Below, in pieces: positions 24,321 through 32,323 of a stretch of DNA of 64,000 nt. This stretch comes from Arthrobacter cheniae (lineage in GTDB: Bacteria > Actinomycetota > Actinomycetes > Actinomycetales > Micrococcaceae): positions 186,001 through 250,000 of the forward strand of contig NZ_QZVT01000002.1 of the NCBI RefSeq assembly GCF_003602275.1, in the 5' to 3' direction. How positions within the stretch are numbered: position 1 is the first letter of the stretch; every line of letters begins with the position of its first letter. The notes under the pieces were generated by a model. It was not told the DNA's origin. It saw only the letters and a list, made by a program, of their open reading frames with translations, and made no database searches. The translations under genes were made by a program, and so were the position numbers.

Positions 24321-24925
24321 TCACTCCCGCGCCAGTTCCCCCCGCTGTGGGTCCCGCCGTCTCTGACGTCATCTCTCAAATCGGCGACTCGTGGGGCACC
24401 GTCATCGTCGCGATCCTCGGTTTCGCAGGAATCCTGCTCACGCAGTCGATTACGAATCGGCGTGAGCGGACACTGCAGGAACGCCTTCTCGTGCATCAGG
24501 TAGGCGCCGACTTGAGACTGCGTCGCACCGATGCCTACAGCGAGCTCACCGATGCGATCATGCACTTCATGCTGGTCATTCCGGATGTCCTACTACCAGA
24601 GTCAACCGCTGGCGACCTCGACGCTGAGGAGAGAGGTCCGATCAATAAGGCATCCGTGCGGGCCCAGCTGCTTGCCTCCGAACCCGTGAAGCAGAGCATT
24701 TCCGATCTGATGGACCGCGTTTACGAGTATGCGGATGACCTTAGTCAGGCCACCTGGGAAGCAGTCGATGACGCTACAGATGACTTCATTGCCGCCGCAC
24801 AGGCCGAAGATGACAATGGCAACGTACTCGGCCGACAGAAACACCGACGGCGTCGTGTTTTCGGTGGGTATCCGGTGGATCGCACCAGTCAGGCAAAAAA
24901 GGAGAGCGGCCCTGACGAGACATAA
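24317..24925 (+). CDS. Hypothetical membrane protein at the island right end
   Basis: 202 residues, TTG start overlapping the integrase stop (TTGA). One membrane segment near 28-46 (VIVAILGFAGILLTQSI) is followed by a basic stretch (TNRRERTLQERLL) and a helical acidic domain (DLMDRVYEYADDLSQATWEAVDD). No known motif. It is expressed with the repressor and integrase, hence while the element is quiescent, so a superinfection-exclusion or helper-sensing role is worth testing. The 3' end carries one of the candidate arm-type sites. Confidence 0.68.
   Translation: MITPAPVPPAVGPAVSDVISQIGDSWGTVIVAILGFAGILLTQSITNRRERTLQERLLVHQVGADLRLRRTDAYSELTDAIMHFMLVIPDVLLPESTAGDLDAEERGPINKASVRAQLLASEPVKQSISDLMDRVYEYADDLSQATWEAVDDATDDFIAAAQAEDDNGNVLGRQKHRRRRVFGGYPVDRTSQAKKESGPDET
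24857..24878 (+). promoter_or_regulatory. Candidate integrase arm-type site, right end
   Basis: CGGTGGGTA-TC-CGGTGG at 24862-24878, matching 15154-15170 in all but the two spacer bases; with 5 flanking bases the match is 19 of 22. Same orientation, inside the element, 72 bp from the att core. Confidence 0.5.
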
Positions 24926-24949
24926 GGCCTAGTCAGAGCCGCTTCGAGG

Positions 24950-24989
24950 GTGCCCCCGGCAGGATTCGAACCTGCGACCAGAGGATTAG
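24950..24989 (+). repeat. Proximal attachment site (att core) within tRNA-Arg
   Basis: Second copy of the 40-bp direct repeat, covering the 3' part of tRNA-Arg. Because the element supplies an identical 3' part, the tRNA stays intact after integration. Confidence 0.95.
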
Positions 24990-25023
24990 AAGGCCCCTGC
25001 TCTATCCCCTGAGCTACGGAGGC
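24951..25023 (-). tRNA. tRNA-Arg (anticodon TCT)
   Basis: 73-nt cloverleaf: acceptor GCCTCCG/CGGGGGC with one G-U, D arm GCTC/GAGC, anticodon loop CTTCTAA (TCT), T arm GCAGG/CCTGC with TTCGAAT, discriminator A. The anticodon stem GGGGC/TCCTC has a C31-U39 mismatch and a G-U pair. Its 3' part is the attachment site of the island. Confidence 0.94.
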
Positions 25024-25098
25024 AGTGACCCCAGTTTACTATGGCCCGCTCCACCGACCGGGGTCGGTACATCCTGCGGCTCCCCCGCGGCAGGGCGG

Positions 25099-25518
25099 CT
25101 ACTCCTCGATCGCGGGGAAGGTGACTCTCAACTCGAGCCGGTGCTGACCATCCGGATCCTGTGAATAGACGGCTTTGCCGGAGATACCGGAAAGACCTTC
25201 GGTGCCCGACCCGGGGATGATGTGCCCGGAGCTCGCTGCGTCCGCACCCTCGGCGACGCCCCAGTGCTGCACAGTCATCGCCCCCGTGCGCTCGCCGATC
25301 CTGCCGACGAACTGTTCGGACGCCACGTAGCCTGCACCGATGTCGTTACCTGCCATCAGCAGTTCCGCCGTGCTCGTCCCGCTGATCTCGCCCTCGAAGA
25401 CCTTCGCGGCCCGGACCCTTGAGAGCTCACCGGTGCTGCCTGGCTCCACGTACGGTTCCGCAACCCAATCGGTAATCTCGTACTCGCCGCTGTACGTCGT
25501 CGTTCCTATATCGATCAT
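25099..25518 (-). CDS. DUF3224 domain protein
   Basis: 139 residues of the allene-oxide-cyclase-like barrel family DUF3224: GTTTYSGEYEITDWVAEPYVE, VFEGEISGTSTAELLMAG, GAGYVASEQFVGRIGERTG and the final HRLELRVTFPAIEE. Members are small soluble proteins of unknown role. The start at ATG 25516-25518 is uncertain because GAGGGG directly abuts it; a longer frame to 25590 has no homology support. It is the first chromosomal gene after tRNA-Arg. Confidence 0.85.
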   Translation of the reverse strand: MIDIGTTTYSGEYEITDWVAEPYVEPGSTGELSRVRAAKVFEGEISGTSTAELLMAGNDIGAGYVASEQFVGRIGERTGAMTVQHWGVAEGADAASSGHIIPGSGTEGLSGISGKAVYSQDPDGQHRLELRVTFPAIEE

Positions 25519-25600
25519 CCCCTCAGTATCGCCGTTACGCGCCGGTCCTGCATGTCGGGACCTGTCCGGGGAAGGGCTCGACGCCGGCACCGGCCGACTA

Positions 25601-27193
25601 CTAGTGCAGCTGACCCGGAGCCAGGGGGCTGTAGCGCCGACGGAAAAGCACCTTCGTGCTGGGGTCGATGAAAACGAGGTAGAGCGCGAAGCCGAGGGCG
25701 ACGAGGGCTGCGACCTGACGCGCCACCGCCAGGCTGAGATCGAAGTAGGGGAAGATGTCCAGCTGGTCGGAGATCGCGTAGACCATGAAGAAAGCCACCG
25801 TGATGTACATGAACTTCACCTGCCAGTCGTCCCGGATACCGGTGACGGCGAACAGCGGGATGAGCCAGACGACGTACCAGGACTGGATCATGGGAGCCAG
25901 CAGGACGATAGCCGCGAACGCAAAGGCCAGGCGTCGGACGAGGCGACTGTGATCGCCCCTGAAGACCTGGACCGCGATGATCACGAGGGAGGCCACGCGG
26001 GCGAGGGTATGGAAGGCGTTGGCGAGGTCCCAGCCGCTCAGTCCGAGGGCATTGCCGAGGGTTGCGATGACGAGACCGATGAAGCCGATTGGGGCGTACC
26101 AGATCCAGACGCTGCCAGGGGTGCTGAGCGCTCCCACCCAGCCGAACCCGAAGGTGTTCACGAGCCCCATGAGCCAAAGGATGCCCAGGCACAGGCCGGC
26201 CGTCATGAACCAGTAGAGGAACTTCCGCGGCCACGACGCTCCCTTGCCGGCCCACATCAGCCCGATGAACGGCAGGAAGATCAACGTGATCGGTTTGACG
26301 CCTACCGACAGTGTGATCAGCAGGATGCCGAGCAGGGGCCGCTTGGTCGCCGAGAAATACAGGCCGGCCAGCGCCAGACCGATCATCAGGGAGTCGTTAT
26401 GGATGGCAGCGACGAAGTTGATGAGGAACAGCGGGTTCGCGGCCGTCAGCCACAGTGCGCGGTTCGCGTTGATCGAATGCAGTTCCGCCAGCTTCGGAAT
26501 GAAGTAGACGCACAGCGCGACGCCGATGAGCGCCACAACCCTGAACAGGATGATAGAGGTATCCGGGTTGCCGCCCGTGATCCTCACGATGCCCTCCTCG
26601 ATCCACAGGAAGACGGGTCCGTAGGGTGTCGCGCTCTGCGCCCAGAGATCATCGGCGCCGATCTGCAGGTAGTTGGAGATCTGCGAGTAGCCGTCCACGT
26701 ACGGATTGAGCCCGGCGACCATGACCTGGCCCTGGGCGATGTAGGCGAAGACATCCCGACTGAACAGGGGCAGGCATGCGGCCAGCGGCACCGTCCAGGC
26801 GATGATCGCCTTCATGATGTACGGCCGCGTCTCGTCCGACCAGCCATTCAGTCGTTGACCCAGCCGCAGCCACGCACGGATCAGGAGCATCCCGCCCACG
26901 GCCAGGAGCAGGACGGACAGCACTGCGCCCGCGGGTTCGAAACGAAGCCAGATGATGATGGGATTGCGTCTGAGGTCCGCCGACGCGAGGGACAACCAGC
27001 CGACCCCGAGGGAGCCCATCCACATCATCAGGGAACCGATGAAGCCCTGCACGATCGCGACGTTCGGACGATTCAGGCCCGGCTGCGTCTCGACCTGTGT
27101 GAGCGGGAGCTGGGCGGGCATCTGGGAGATCCAATCGTCGGCAGGCATGAGTCGGCGTCGAACGCCCATGTCCTCAGGCCGCCGACCGATCAA
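25601..27193 (-). CDS. mptB: Polyprenol-phosphate-mannose-dependent alpha-1,6-mannosyltransferase (MptB-like)
   Basis: Integral membrane GT-C glycosyltransferase of about 530 residues that adds mannose from polyprenyl-phosphomannose during lipomannan/lipoglycan synthesis. About 12-13 membrane segments are visible. The first periplasmic loop has the acidic motif FSRDVFAYIAQGQVMVAGLNPY; the Arg-Asp pair is typical of the family. The loop ATPYGPVFLWIEEG is also family-typical. The start is unclear (TTG 27193, or ATGs at 27169 and 27148). Monocistronic; 27194-27434 upstream shows no gene. Confidence 0.88.
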   Translation of the reverse strand: MIGRRPEDMGVRRRLMPADDWISQMPAQLPLTQVETQPGLNRPNVAIVQGFIGSLMMWMGSLGVGWLSLASADLRRNPIIIWLRFEPAGAVLSVLLLAVGGMLLIRAWLRLGQRLNGWSDETRPYIMKAIIAWTVPLAACLPLFSRDVFAYIAQGQVMVAGLNPYVDGYSQISNYLQIGADDLWAQSATPYGPVFLWIEEGIVRITGGNPDTSIILFRVVALIGVALCVYFIPKLAELHSINANRALWLTAANPLFLINFVAAIHNDSLMIGLALAGLYFSATKRPLLGILLITLSVGVKPITLIFLPFIGLMWAGKGASWPRKFLYWFMTAGLCLGILWLMGLVNTFGFGWVGALSTPGSVWIWYAPIGFIGLVIATLGNALGLSGWDLANAFHTLARVASLVIIAVQVFRGDHSRLVRRLAFAFAAIVLLAPMIQSWYVVWLIPLFAVTGIRDDWQVKFMYITVAFFMVYAISDQLDIFPYFDLSLAVARQVAALVALGFALYLVFIDPSTKVLFRRRYSPLAPGQLH

Positions 27194-27434
27194 GGCCTGA
27201 CGACGGGCACACTGCGGTATGCAATGCCCTTGCCGGAAGCAGCAGGGTTACCCAGATCTCCCCGCAGCCCTGAGCGAACTGTTCGAATATTAGCATCGGC
27301 ATCGTCCCTCGCCCCATAGGCAGCACAGGAGCCCGCGCGGCGACAGACAGACGGGGAGCGTGCACGACGGCGCGGATTCACGGCTCGCGTGATGGGCGAT
27401 CAGGCGCGTCGGTGCTGGACTGTAGATTGGTCGG

Positions 27435-28037
27435 ATGCCGATATCGAGTGAACACATCGTCTGGATCGATTGCGAGATGACGGGGCTGGACCTCGCCCAT
27501 GACGCCCTGATCGAAGTGGCCGTCCTCGTGACCGATGCCGAGCTCAACATCCTGGGCGATGGGGTCGATCTCGTGATCAAGCCGACGCCCGAGGCGCTGG
27601 CACAGATGGGTGACTTCGTGCGGACCATGCACACGACGTCCGGGCTCCTCGAGGAACTCGACGGCGGCATCACCATGGAGGACGCGGAGCAGCAGGTCCT
27701 CGACTACATCCGCAAGCACGTGCCGGAGCCCCGCAAGGCGCAGCTCGCCGGCAACTCCGTCGGCACGGACCGGAACTTCCTCCTTCGCGACATGCCCCTC
27801 GTGGTCGATCACCTGCACTACCGGATCATCGACGTCTCGACCATCAAGGAACTCGCGCGCCGCTGGTATACCCGCGCCTACTTCCAGTCGCCACCGAAGA
27901 CGGGCGGTCACAGGGCGCTCGGGGACATCGAGGACTCGATCAGGGAACTCCGCTATTACCGGGCCGCTGTCTTCGTGCCCGCGCCCGGACCGGACTCCGC
28001 CACCAGCAAGGCCATCGCTCGTACCATCACGTCCTGA
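27435..28037 (+). CDS. orn: Oligoribonuclease
   Basis: 3'-5' exoribonuclease that finishes RNA decay by degrading di- to pentanucleotides and pGpG. 200 residues with DEDDh residues: Asp and Glu in VWIDCEMTGLD, Asp in NSVGTDRNFLLRDM, and His/Asp in KTGGHRALGDIEDSI. An additional Pro/Ala/Ser-rich tail of 20 residues follows the core. It precedes tRNA-His, a common neighbour in Micrococcaceae. Confidence 0.96.
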   Translation: MPISSEHIVWIDCEMTGLDLAHDALIEVAVLVTDAELNILGDGVDLVIKPTPEALAQMGDFVRTMHTTSGLLEELDGGITMEDAEQQVLDYIRKHVPEPRKAQLAGNSVGTDRNFLLRDMPLVVDHLHYRIIDVSTIKELARRWYTRAYFQSPPKTGGHRALGDIEDSIRELRYYRAAVFVPAPGPDSATSKAIARTITS

Positions 28038-28161
28038 CCTCCTGGACTGCGGCCGACCTGGCCTGTCCTGAGCACGATGAATTGTGTGTAAACTTGTATC
28101 CGCTGCCTTCCCCGGACAGCCTGACGGGAAGTCTTTCCGCAGGCTACCGATGAAGTCGCAT

Positions 28162-28235
28162 GGTGGGTATAGCTCAGTTGGCAGAGCGCCTGGTTGTGGT
28201 CCAGGAGGTCGCGGGTTCAACCCCCGTTACTCACC
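28162..28235 (+). tRNA. tRNA-His (anticodon GTG)
   Basis: Acceptor GTGGGTA/TACTCAC, anticodon loop TTGTGGT (GTG), T arm with GTTCAACCC, discriminator C at 28235 opposite the extra G-1 at 28162 that marks tRNA-His. Confidence 0.95.
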
Positions 28236-28263
28236 CTCAGTCGTCGGGATCGTTCCCGACCAT

Positions 28264-28298
28264 GGATGCCGTCCCGGAGATCGTCCGGGACGGCATCC
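28264..28298 (+). terminator. Terminator after tRNA-His
   Basis: 15-bp perfect stem (28264-28278 with 28284-28298), loop GATCG, followed by GTATTTACG. Confidence 0.85.
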
Positions 28299-28390
28299 GT
28301 ATTTACGGCCCCAGCACGCCCGTGCCCGGGGTGGCACGCCGTCAAGGTCTGCGCCGCCACCGGTCCGACAGCAACGAAGGACCCCGCACC

Positions 28391-29563
28391 ATGGAACGCA
28401 CAGTGTTCGATGAGGATCACGAGCTCTTCCGCGACGTCGCCCGTGAATTCAACGACCGCGCCGTGGCGCCCCACTACGCGGAGTGGGACCGGCAACACAT
28501 GATGGACCGGTCCGTATGGACAGCCGCAGGCGAGCAGGGTCTCCTCGGTCTGGCTGTGCCCGAGGAATTCGGTGGTGCGGGCATGCCCGACTACCGCTTC
28601 CGCTCGGTCCTCGACGAGGAATTCGCGCGCAGCAACCACCTGGCCGTAGGTCTGGCCTTCCACCTGCACGACGACCTCGTTCTGCCCCACCTTCTCGCGT
28701 ACGGCTCCGAGGACCTCAAGGAGCGGTGGCTGCCCGGCATGGTCTCCGGGGAGATCGTGACGTCGTGTGCCTGGACGGAGCCGGGTGCCGGCAGCGATCT
28801 GCGCGGCATCAGGACCAAGGCGGTCCGCGACGGTGATGACTGGCTCATCAGCGGGCAGAAGGTCTTCATCGGCAACGGGATCAGCGGTGACGCATCCCTC
28901 GTTCTCGCCAGGACCGATGGCAGCACCGGGCGCGGTTCCAGCGATTCCTTCTCCCTCTTCATGGTGAGCAGAGGCGAGGGCTACACCCCCGGCCGCCAGC
29001 TCGACAAGATGGGACTTCGCGCCTCGGACACGGCGGAGTTGTTCTTCGACAACGTCCGGGTGCCGGGATCCGACCTCGTGGGCGAGGTTGGCCAGGGCCT
29101 GCGCTACAGTCTGGAGCAGATACCCCAGGGTCGGCTCGGGATCGCCGTCGCGTCCGCGGCCCTCGCCCGAGCCACCTATGAGCAGACCCTCCGGTATGTC
29201 ACCGAGCGCAGTGCCTTCGGGGAAAGGGTGCTCGATTTCCAGAACACCCGTCACGTCCTCGCGGACATCCTGACCGAGGTGGAGGTGACGGAGACCTTCG
29301 TCGATCAGTCGGTGCTCGCCTTCAATGCCGGCGCCCTGACCCCCACTGCCGCGGCCCAGGCCAAGCTGTGGGCGAGCGAGCGGGCGAAATCGATCACCGA
29401 CCGCTGCCTCCAGCTCCACGGCGGGTACGGCTACATTCTCGAGTACCCGGTTTCGCAGGCGTTCCTGGCCGCGCGGCTGCTGACGATCTTCGGCGGAACC
29501 AGCGAGATCATGCGCGAGTCCATAGGCCGCTCCATCGCAGGCCGATCCCCGCAGAACAGGTAG
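28391..29563 (+). CDS. Acyl-CoA dehydrogenase
   Basis: FAD flavoprotein of 390 residues that forms the 2,3-enoyl-CoA in beta-oxidation or branched amino acid breakdown. Signatures: TSCAWTEPGAGSDLRGI (ACAD motif 1), GQKVFIGNG, and C-terminal LQLHGGYGYILEYPVSQAFLAARLLTIFGGTSEIMRE (motif 2). The Glu of YPVSQ-type long-chain dehydrogenases is not at the usual C-terminal place, so chain-length class is uncertain. ATG 28391 has GAAGGA 9 nt upstream; a frame upstream runs through tRNA-His and is not coding. def follows after 5 nt. Confidence 0.93.
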   Translation: MERTVFDEDHELFRDVAREFNDRAVAPHYAEWDRQHMMDRSVWTAAGEQGLLGLAVPEEFGGAGMPDYRFRSVLDEEFARSNHLAVGLAFHLHDDLVLPHLLAYGSEDLKERWLPGMVSGEIVTSCAWTEPGAGSDLRGIRTKAVRDGDDWLISGQKVFIGNGISGDASLVLARTDGSTGRGSSDSFSLFMVSRGEGYTPGRQLDKMGLRASDTAELFFDNVRVPGSDLVGEVGQGLRYSLEQIPQGRLGIAVASAALARATYEQTLRYVTERSAFGERVLDFQNTRHVLADILTEVEVTETFVDQSVLAFNAGALTPTAAAQAKLWASERAKSITDRCLQLHGGYGYILEYPVSQAFLAARLLTIFGGTSEIMRESIGRSIAGRSPQNR

Positions 29564-29568
29564 ATGCC

Positions 29569-30141
29569 ATGACTGTCCATCCCATCACCATCATGGGGGA
29601 ACCGGTCCTGCACCGGCGAGCCCGCCCCGTCGAGGCTTTCGATGATGAGTTGCGGGCCCTGATCGCCGACCTGTTCGAGACGATGGACACCGCGAACGGC
29701 GTGGGCCTCGCGGCTCCGCAGATCGGCGTGGGACTGCGCATCTTCGTGTACGGCATGGAGAACGACGACGACGTCCCGCCGCGCGGCGTCCTCGTCAACC
29801 CGACGCTGGTCACCTCCAAGGTGCCGGGGTCGGACCCTGACCCGGAGGAGGAGGCGGAGGGCTGCCTCTCCGTACCGGGCGAAGCCTTTCCGCTCAAGCG
29901 TGCCGAGTGGACGCGCGTGACGGGCTTCGACGGCGACGGGTCCCCTGTTGAGTTCGAGGCCACCGGATGGTTCGCCCGATGCATGCAGCACGAGTACGAC
30001 CATCTTGACGGCAGGCTCTACGTGGACCGGCTCAACGCCAAGTACACACGTAGAGCCAGGAAAGCCATGAAGAACAATGGCTGGGGCATCCCTGGGTTGA
30101 CGTGGATGCCGGGCGTCGATCCGGACCCCTTCGGGCACTGA
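29569..30141 (+). CDS. def: Peptide deformylase
   Basis: Removes the formyl group from nascent polypeptides. 190 residues with all three motifs: GVGLAAPQIG, EGCLSVPGE (Cys metal ligand) and QHEYDHLDG (two His ligands and catalytic Glu). It carries a 20-residue C-terminal extension after the core (GWGIPGLTWMPGVDPDPFGH). It starts 5 nt after the acyl-CoA dehydrogenase stop, so the two are probably co-transcribed. Confidence 0.95.
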   Translation: MTVHPITIMGEPVLHRRARPVEAFDDELRALIADLFETMDTANGVGLAAPQIGVGLRIFVYGMENDDDVPPRGVLVNPTLVTSKVPGSDPDPEEEAEGCLSVPGEAFPLKRAEWTRVTGFDGDGSPVEFEATGWFARCMQHEYDHLDGRLYVDRLNAKYTRRARKAMKNNGWGIPGLTWMPGVDPDPFGH

Positions 30142-30205
30142 TCCCGCGCAGGTAGGGCCGGCAGATCCCCGGTCCAGGTTGTTCGAGGACGGGCCCGGGG
30201 AAGTT

Positions 30206-31501
30206 CTACAGCGAGCCTTTCGGTGCTTCCTCGCGCGGGACGGGCGCGGGTGCCTCGGCGAGGTCCTCGAGGCGCGTGACACCACGCAGCGGACCCAGCA
30301 GGGCCACGAGCGGCGCCGTACACGCGATGACGACACCGACGAGGATCGCCTGACGGATGCCGACGGTTTCCGCGAGCACACCGGCTGTCAGGCTGGCGAG
30401 GGCCAGCATCCCCCAACTCACGGTGCGGGATGCCGCTCCCAGCCGCCCCATCATGCCGGGAGGACAGACGCGCTGGCGAAAACTCGAGCCCACCACGATG
30501 TTCCATGAGACGCTCGCGCCCATCACGAACATACCCGCAACCCCCCACAGCATCCCCCAGCCGGGTGAGAGGACCAGCAGCGAGCCGTAGCCCAGGACGC
30601 CCGGCACCATGGACCAGCGCCACAATGGCCCGGACCCGAAGCGTTCGCCCATCCAGTTCGCGGTGACGCCGCCTACCGCTCCCCCGAGTGAGGCTGCCGC
30701 AAGCAGGAGTCCGAGCCACACTTCGGATTCTCCCAGCGTCCTCAGCACCAGCAGGACGATGAGGGAGGCGGCGATGTTGCCGCCGAGGTTCCAGAGGGCG
30801 GCGTTGAAGAGCAGGGCGCGGAGGGGCGCGGTGCTGAACGTGTAGCGAAGGCCATCGGCCATCTCACGGACGATCGGCCGCTTGGTCGGCGGCTGGACGA
30901 CTTCTTTGACGTCGAGACGCTGTACCGCGAAGAGCGACACGATCGATGCCGCGAGCTGGACCAGGAGGGTATTGGAGGCACCCGCAAAACTCGTGAGCCA
31001 CCCGGCCATTGCTCTCCCGGCGGCGTCGGCGGCGGCGCCGGACCCCGTGATGAGGCCATTGCCCTCCATGAGTTCATCCGGTGTCACCGCCTGCTGCACC
31101 AGGGCGGCGTCGGCCAGTTGGAAGAACACGGAGGCCACCCCGGCGATGAATGCCACACCGAACAGCAGCGGCGTACTCAGGAAGCCGAGCCAGTATCCAA
31201 GGGGCAGGACACCGAGGACGACCACGCGAACGGCGAGCGCGGCCATCATGACGGGCTTGCGTGGAAGGCGGTCCACCCAGACGCCGATCAGTAGGCCGAG
31301 GATCAGCCACGGGAGAAAGGTCATACCGGCGAGGGCGGCGACCTCGAAATTACTGGCCTGCAATTCCACAGCGGCGATGATCGGTAGCGCCACGGCTGCG
31401 ACGGCGTTTCCCAGGACACCCGAGGTGCTCGACACCAGGAGAGCGCGAAAGTTCCGATTGCGCGCGAAAAGACGTTGCTCTTTGATGCCCCCAGCGCTCA
31501 T
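30206..31501 (-). CDS. MFS transporter, enterobactin-exporter-like MFS_3 family
   Basis: 431-residue efflux protein with 12 predicted membrane segments. N-terminal NFRALLVSSTSGVLGNAVAAVALP and the loop-2 motif GVWVDRLPRKPVMM are typical of the MFS_3 group, as is the internal repeat ANWMGERFGSGPLWRWSM. Substrate cannot be predicted. It has a charged C-terminal tail after residue 405. It converges on def and diverges from the plus-strand promoter at 31576. Confidence 0.88.
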   Translation of the reverse strand: MSAGGIKEQRLFARNRNFRALLVSSTSGVLGNAVAAVALPIIAAVELQASNFEVAALAGMTFLPWLILGLLIGVWVDRLPRKPVMMAALAVRVVVLGVLPLGYWLGFLSTPLLFGVAFIAGVASVFFQLADAALVQQAVTPDELMEGNGLITGSGAAADAAGRAMAGWLTSFAGASNTLLVQLAASIVSLFAVQRLDVKEVVQPPTKRPIVREMADGLRYTFSTAPLRALLFNAALWNLGGNIAASLIVLLVLRTLGESEVWLGLLLAAASLGGAVGGVTANWMGERFGSGPLWRWSMVPGVLGYGSLLVLSPGWGMLWGVAGMFVMGASVSWNIVVGSSFRQRVCPPGMMGRLGAASRTVSWGMLALASLTAGVLAETVGIRQAILVGVVIACTAPLVALLGPLRGVTRLEDLAEAPAPVPREEAPKGSL

Positions 31502-31575
31502 CCGATCACCCTAACCGAGGCCGGGTAGGGTGAACGGACGCTTCTGGCCAATCGTAGATAGCTCATCCGCCACCC

Positions 31576-31604
31576 TTGACGTTTGGAGGGCCTGCGCCGA
31601 CAAT
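31576..31604 (+). promoter_or_regulatory. Near-consensus sigma-A-type promoter
   Basis: -35 TTGACG (31576-31581), 17-nt spacer, -10 GACAAT (31599-31604). It points into a stretch with only a 24-codon frame behind a strong ribosome site. Confidence 0.6.
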
Positions 31605-31709
31605 GGTTCGTTTCAGCAATGATCTGGTGATCCCTTCTGAAAGTTCCCGGTTTCTCCCTCGGCTTAGCGATACCTGTTTCGATTGCCCGAACCCTAGGAG
31701 GAGTGGACC

Positions 31710-31784
31710 ATGGATATGGGAGAGCTTCCCGCGATCGTTCCCCCCAGCATGATTGCGGTCGATGCTCTCCCGAGGCGGCTATAG
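31710..31784 (+). CDS. Very small open frame with strong ribosome-binding site
   Basis: 24 codons starting MDMGELPAIVPP and ending at TAG 31782-31784. AGGAGG at 31696-31701 lies 8 nt before the ATG, and a good promoter sits 105 bp upstream. It could be a microprotein, a leader peptide or the remaining 5' end of a lost gene. Nothing homologous is recognised. Confidence 0.4.
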   Translation: MDMGELPAIVPPSMIAVDALPRRL

Positions 31785-32080
31785 ACGCCGGGCGGTCCCC
31801 CTACCTTCTGAGACCGGGTACGGGGGACCGTTTCACGCCCGGGGCGTGTTCGATCCGCCCATGGGATGTAGGGAGGTGAACGGGCCAGCCCCAAATGCCC
31901 CAGCAGTAGGCCGACCCGTTCCTACCGTCGCGCTTGCGTACGAGACCCGCGGCGGTGTTCCAAGATTAGGCCGACGACTGCTCCGGAACAACGTCTGACG
32001 CGCCGGGAGAGCCGTGGGTTGTCGCCGGGCCGAGAGCGCGGCCCGGCTCTCGCCGCGCTGCCGCCGAGAGGGTCGGTAGT
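31785..32080. other. Non-coding or decayed stretch
   Basis: No convincing gene. One plus-strand frame ending at 31998 contains GRPVPTVALAYETRG, vaguely like the N-terminus of homoserine O-acetyltransferases, but without upstream or downstream support. It abuts the duplicated rnpB end at 32081. Confidence 0.4.
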
Positions 32081-32106
32081 GGGATGGGTCGACCGATATG
32101 CCGGGT
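32081..32106 (-). repeat. Duplicate of the rnpB 3' end, candidate distal att site
   Basis: 25 of 26 bases identical to 34841-34866, including the 3' strand of RNase P RNA helix P1 (GGTCGACCCATCC on the minus strand). The single difference is C to T at 32099. Confidence 0.85.
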
Positions 32107-32209
32107 ATCTACCCCGTCTGCTTCTCACCTGCGGTAATGCCAGCTCGGGTGAGACTGGGGCGAGAACCGCCGAACAGAGGGTAATAACCCGATCGGTCGG
32201 CGGGGCCGC

Positions 32210-32323
32210 CCGGGTGTCGTCATCGTGCCACAGACGGCTGTACGTGGAGAGCGTCTCGTTGGCGTCCTTGCGCCCCAGCCGGTGCGCGACAGCCACCGGT
32301 GACATGCCCCCGGCGATCAGCAC
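32210..32323 (-). pseudogene. C-terminal fragment of a phage-type tyrosine integrase
   Basis: About 38 residues, VLIAGGMSPVAVAHRLGRKD followed by ANETLSTYSRLWHDDD, match the end of actinobacterial integrases, including the catalytic Tyr in TYSRLW. The usual LGHKD histidine is Arg. The homology starts abruptly at 32323, so the rest of the gene is gone. The frame continues to 31922 but no longer looks like integrase. Confidence 0.75.

Larger units (their letters stand above)
14977..24989. mobile_element. 9.97-kb integrative element in tRNA-Arg, phage-satellite (PICI/SaPI)-like
   Basis: Bounded by a 40-bp direct repeat of the tRNA-Arg 3' part (14977-15016 and 24950-24989). Right end: tyrosine integrase and repressor reading right. 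Leftward operon: excisionase, replication-initiator-like gene with iteron-like repeats, several small proteins, P27-type small terminase and a tail-fibre-like protein; then unknown genes near the left end. Most operon genes overlap by 1-8 nt and none is frameshifted, which argues against a decayed prophage. There is no large terminase, portal, protease, capsid, neck or lysin gene. An integrase-repressor-Xis-Rep-TerS set in 10 kb without structural genes is the hallmark of phage satellites; the assignment is inference. Confidence 0.85.

Noticed and set aside
25340..27319. A 659-codon plus-strand frame over the mannosyltransferase
   Set aside because: Charged, low-complexity translation antisense to a membrane protein with clear MptB motifs.
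28160..28390. N-terminal extension of the acyl-CoA dehydrogenase
   Set aside because: The frame runs through tRNA-His and its terminator; the ATG at 28391 has a good ribosome site.
31753..31998. Frame containing GRPVPTVALAYETRG, similar to the start of MetX proteins
   Set aside because: Only about 15 residues match loosely and nothing follows; too weak to call a metX remnant.
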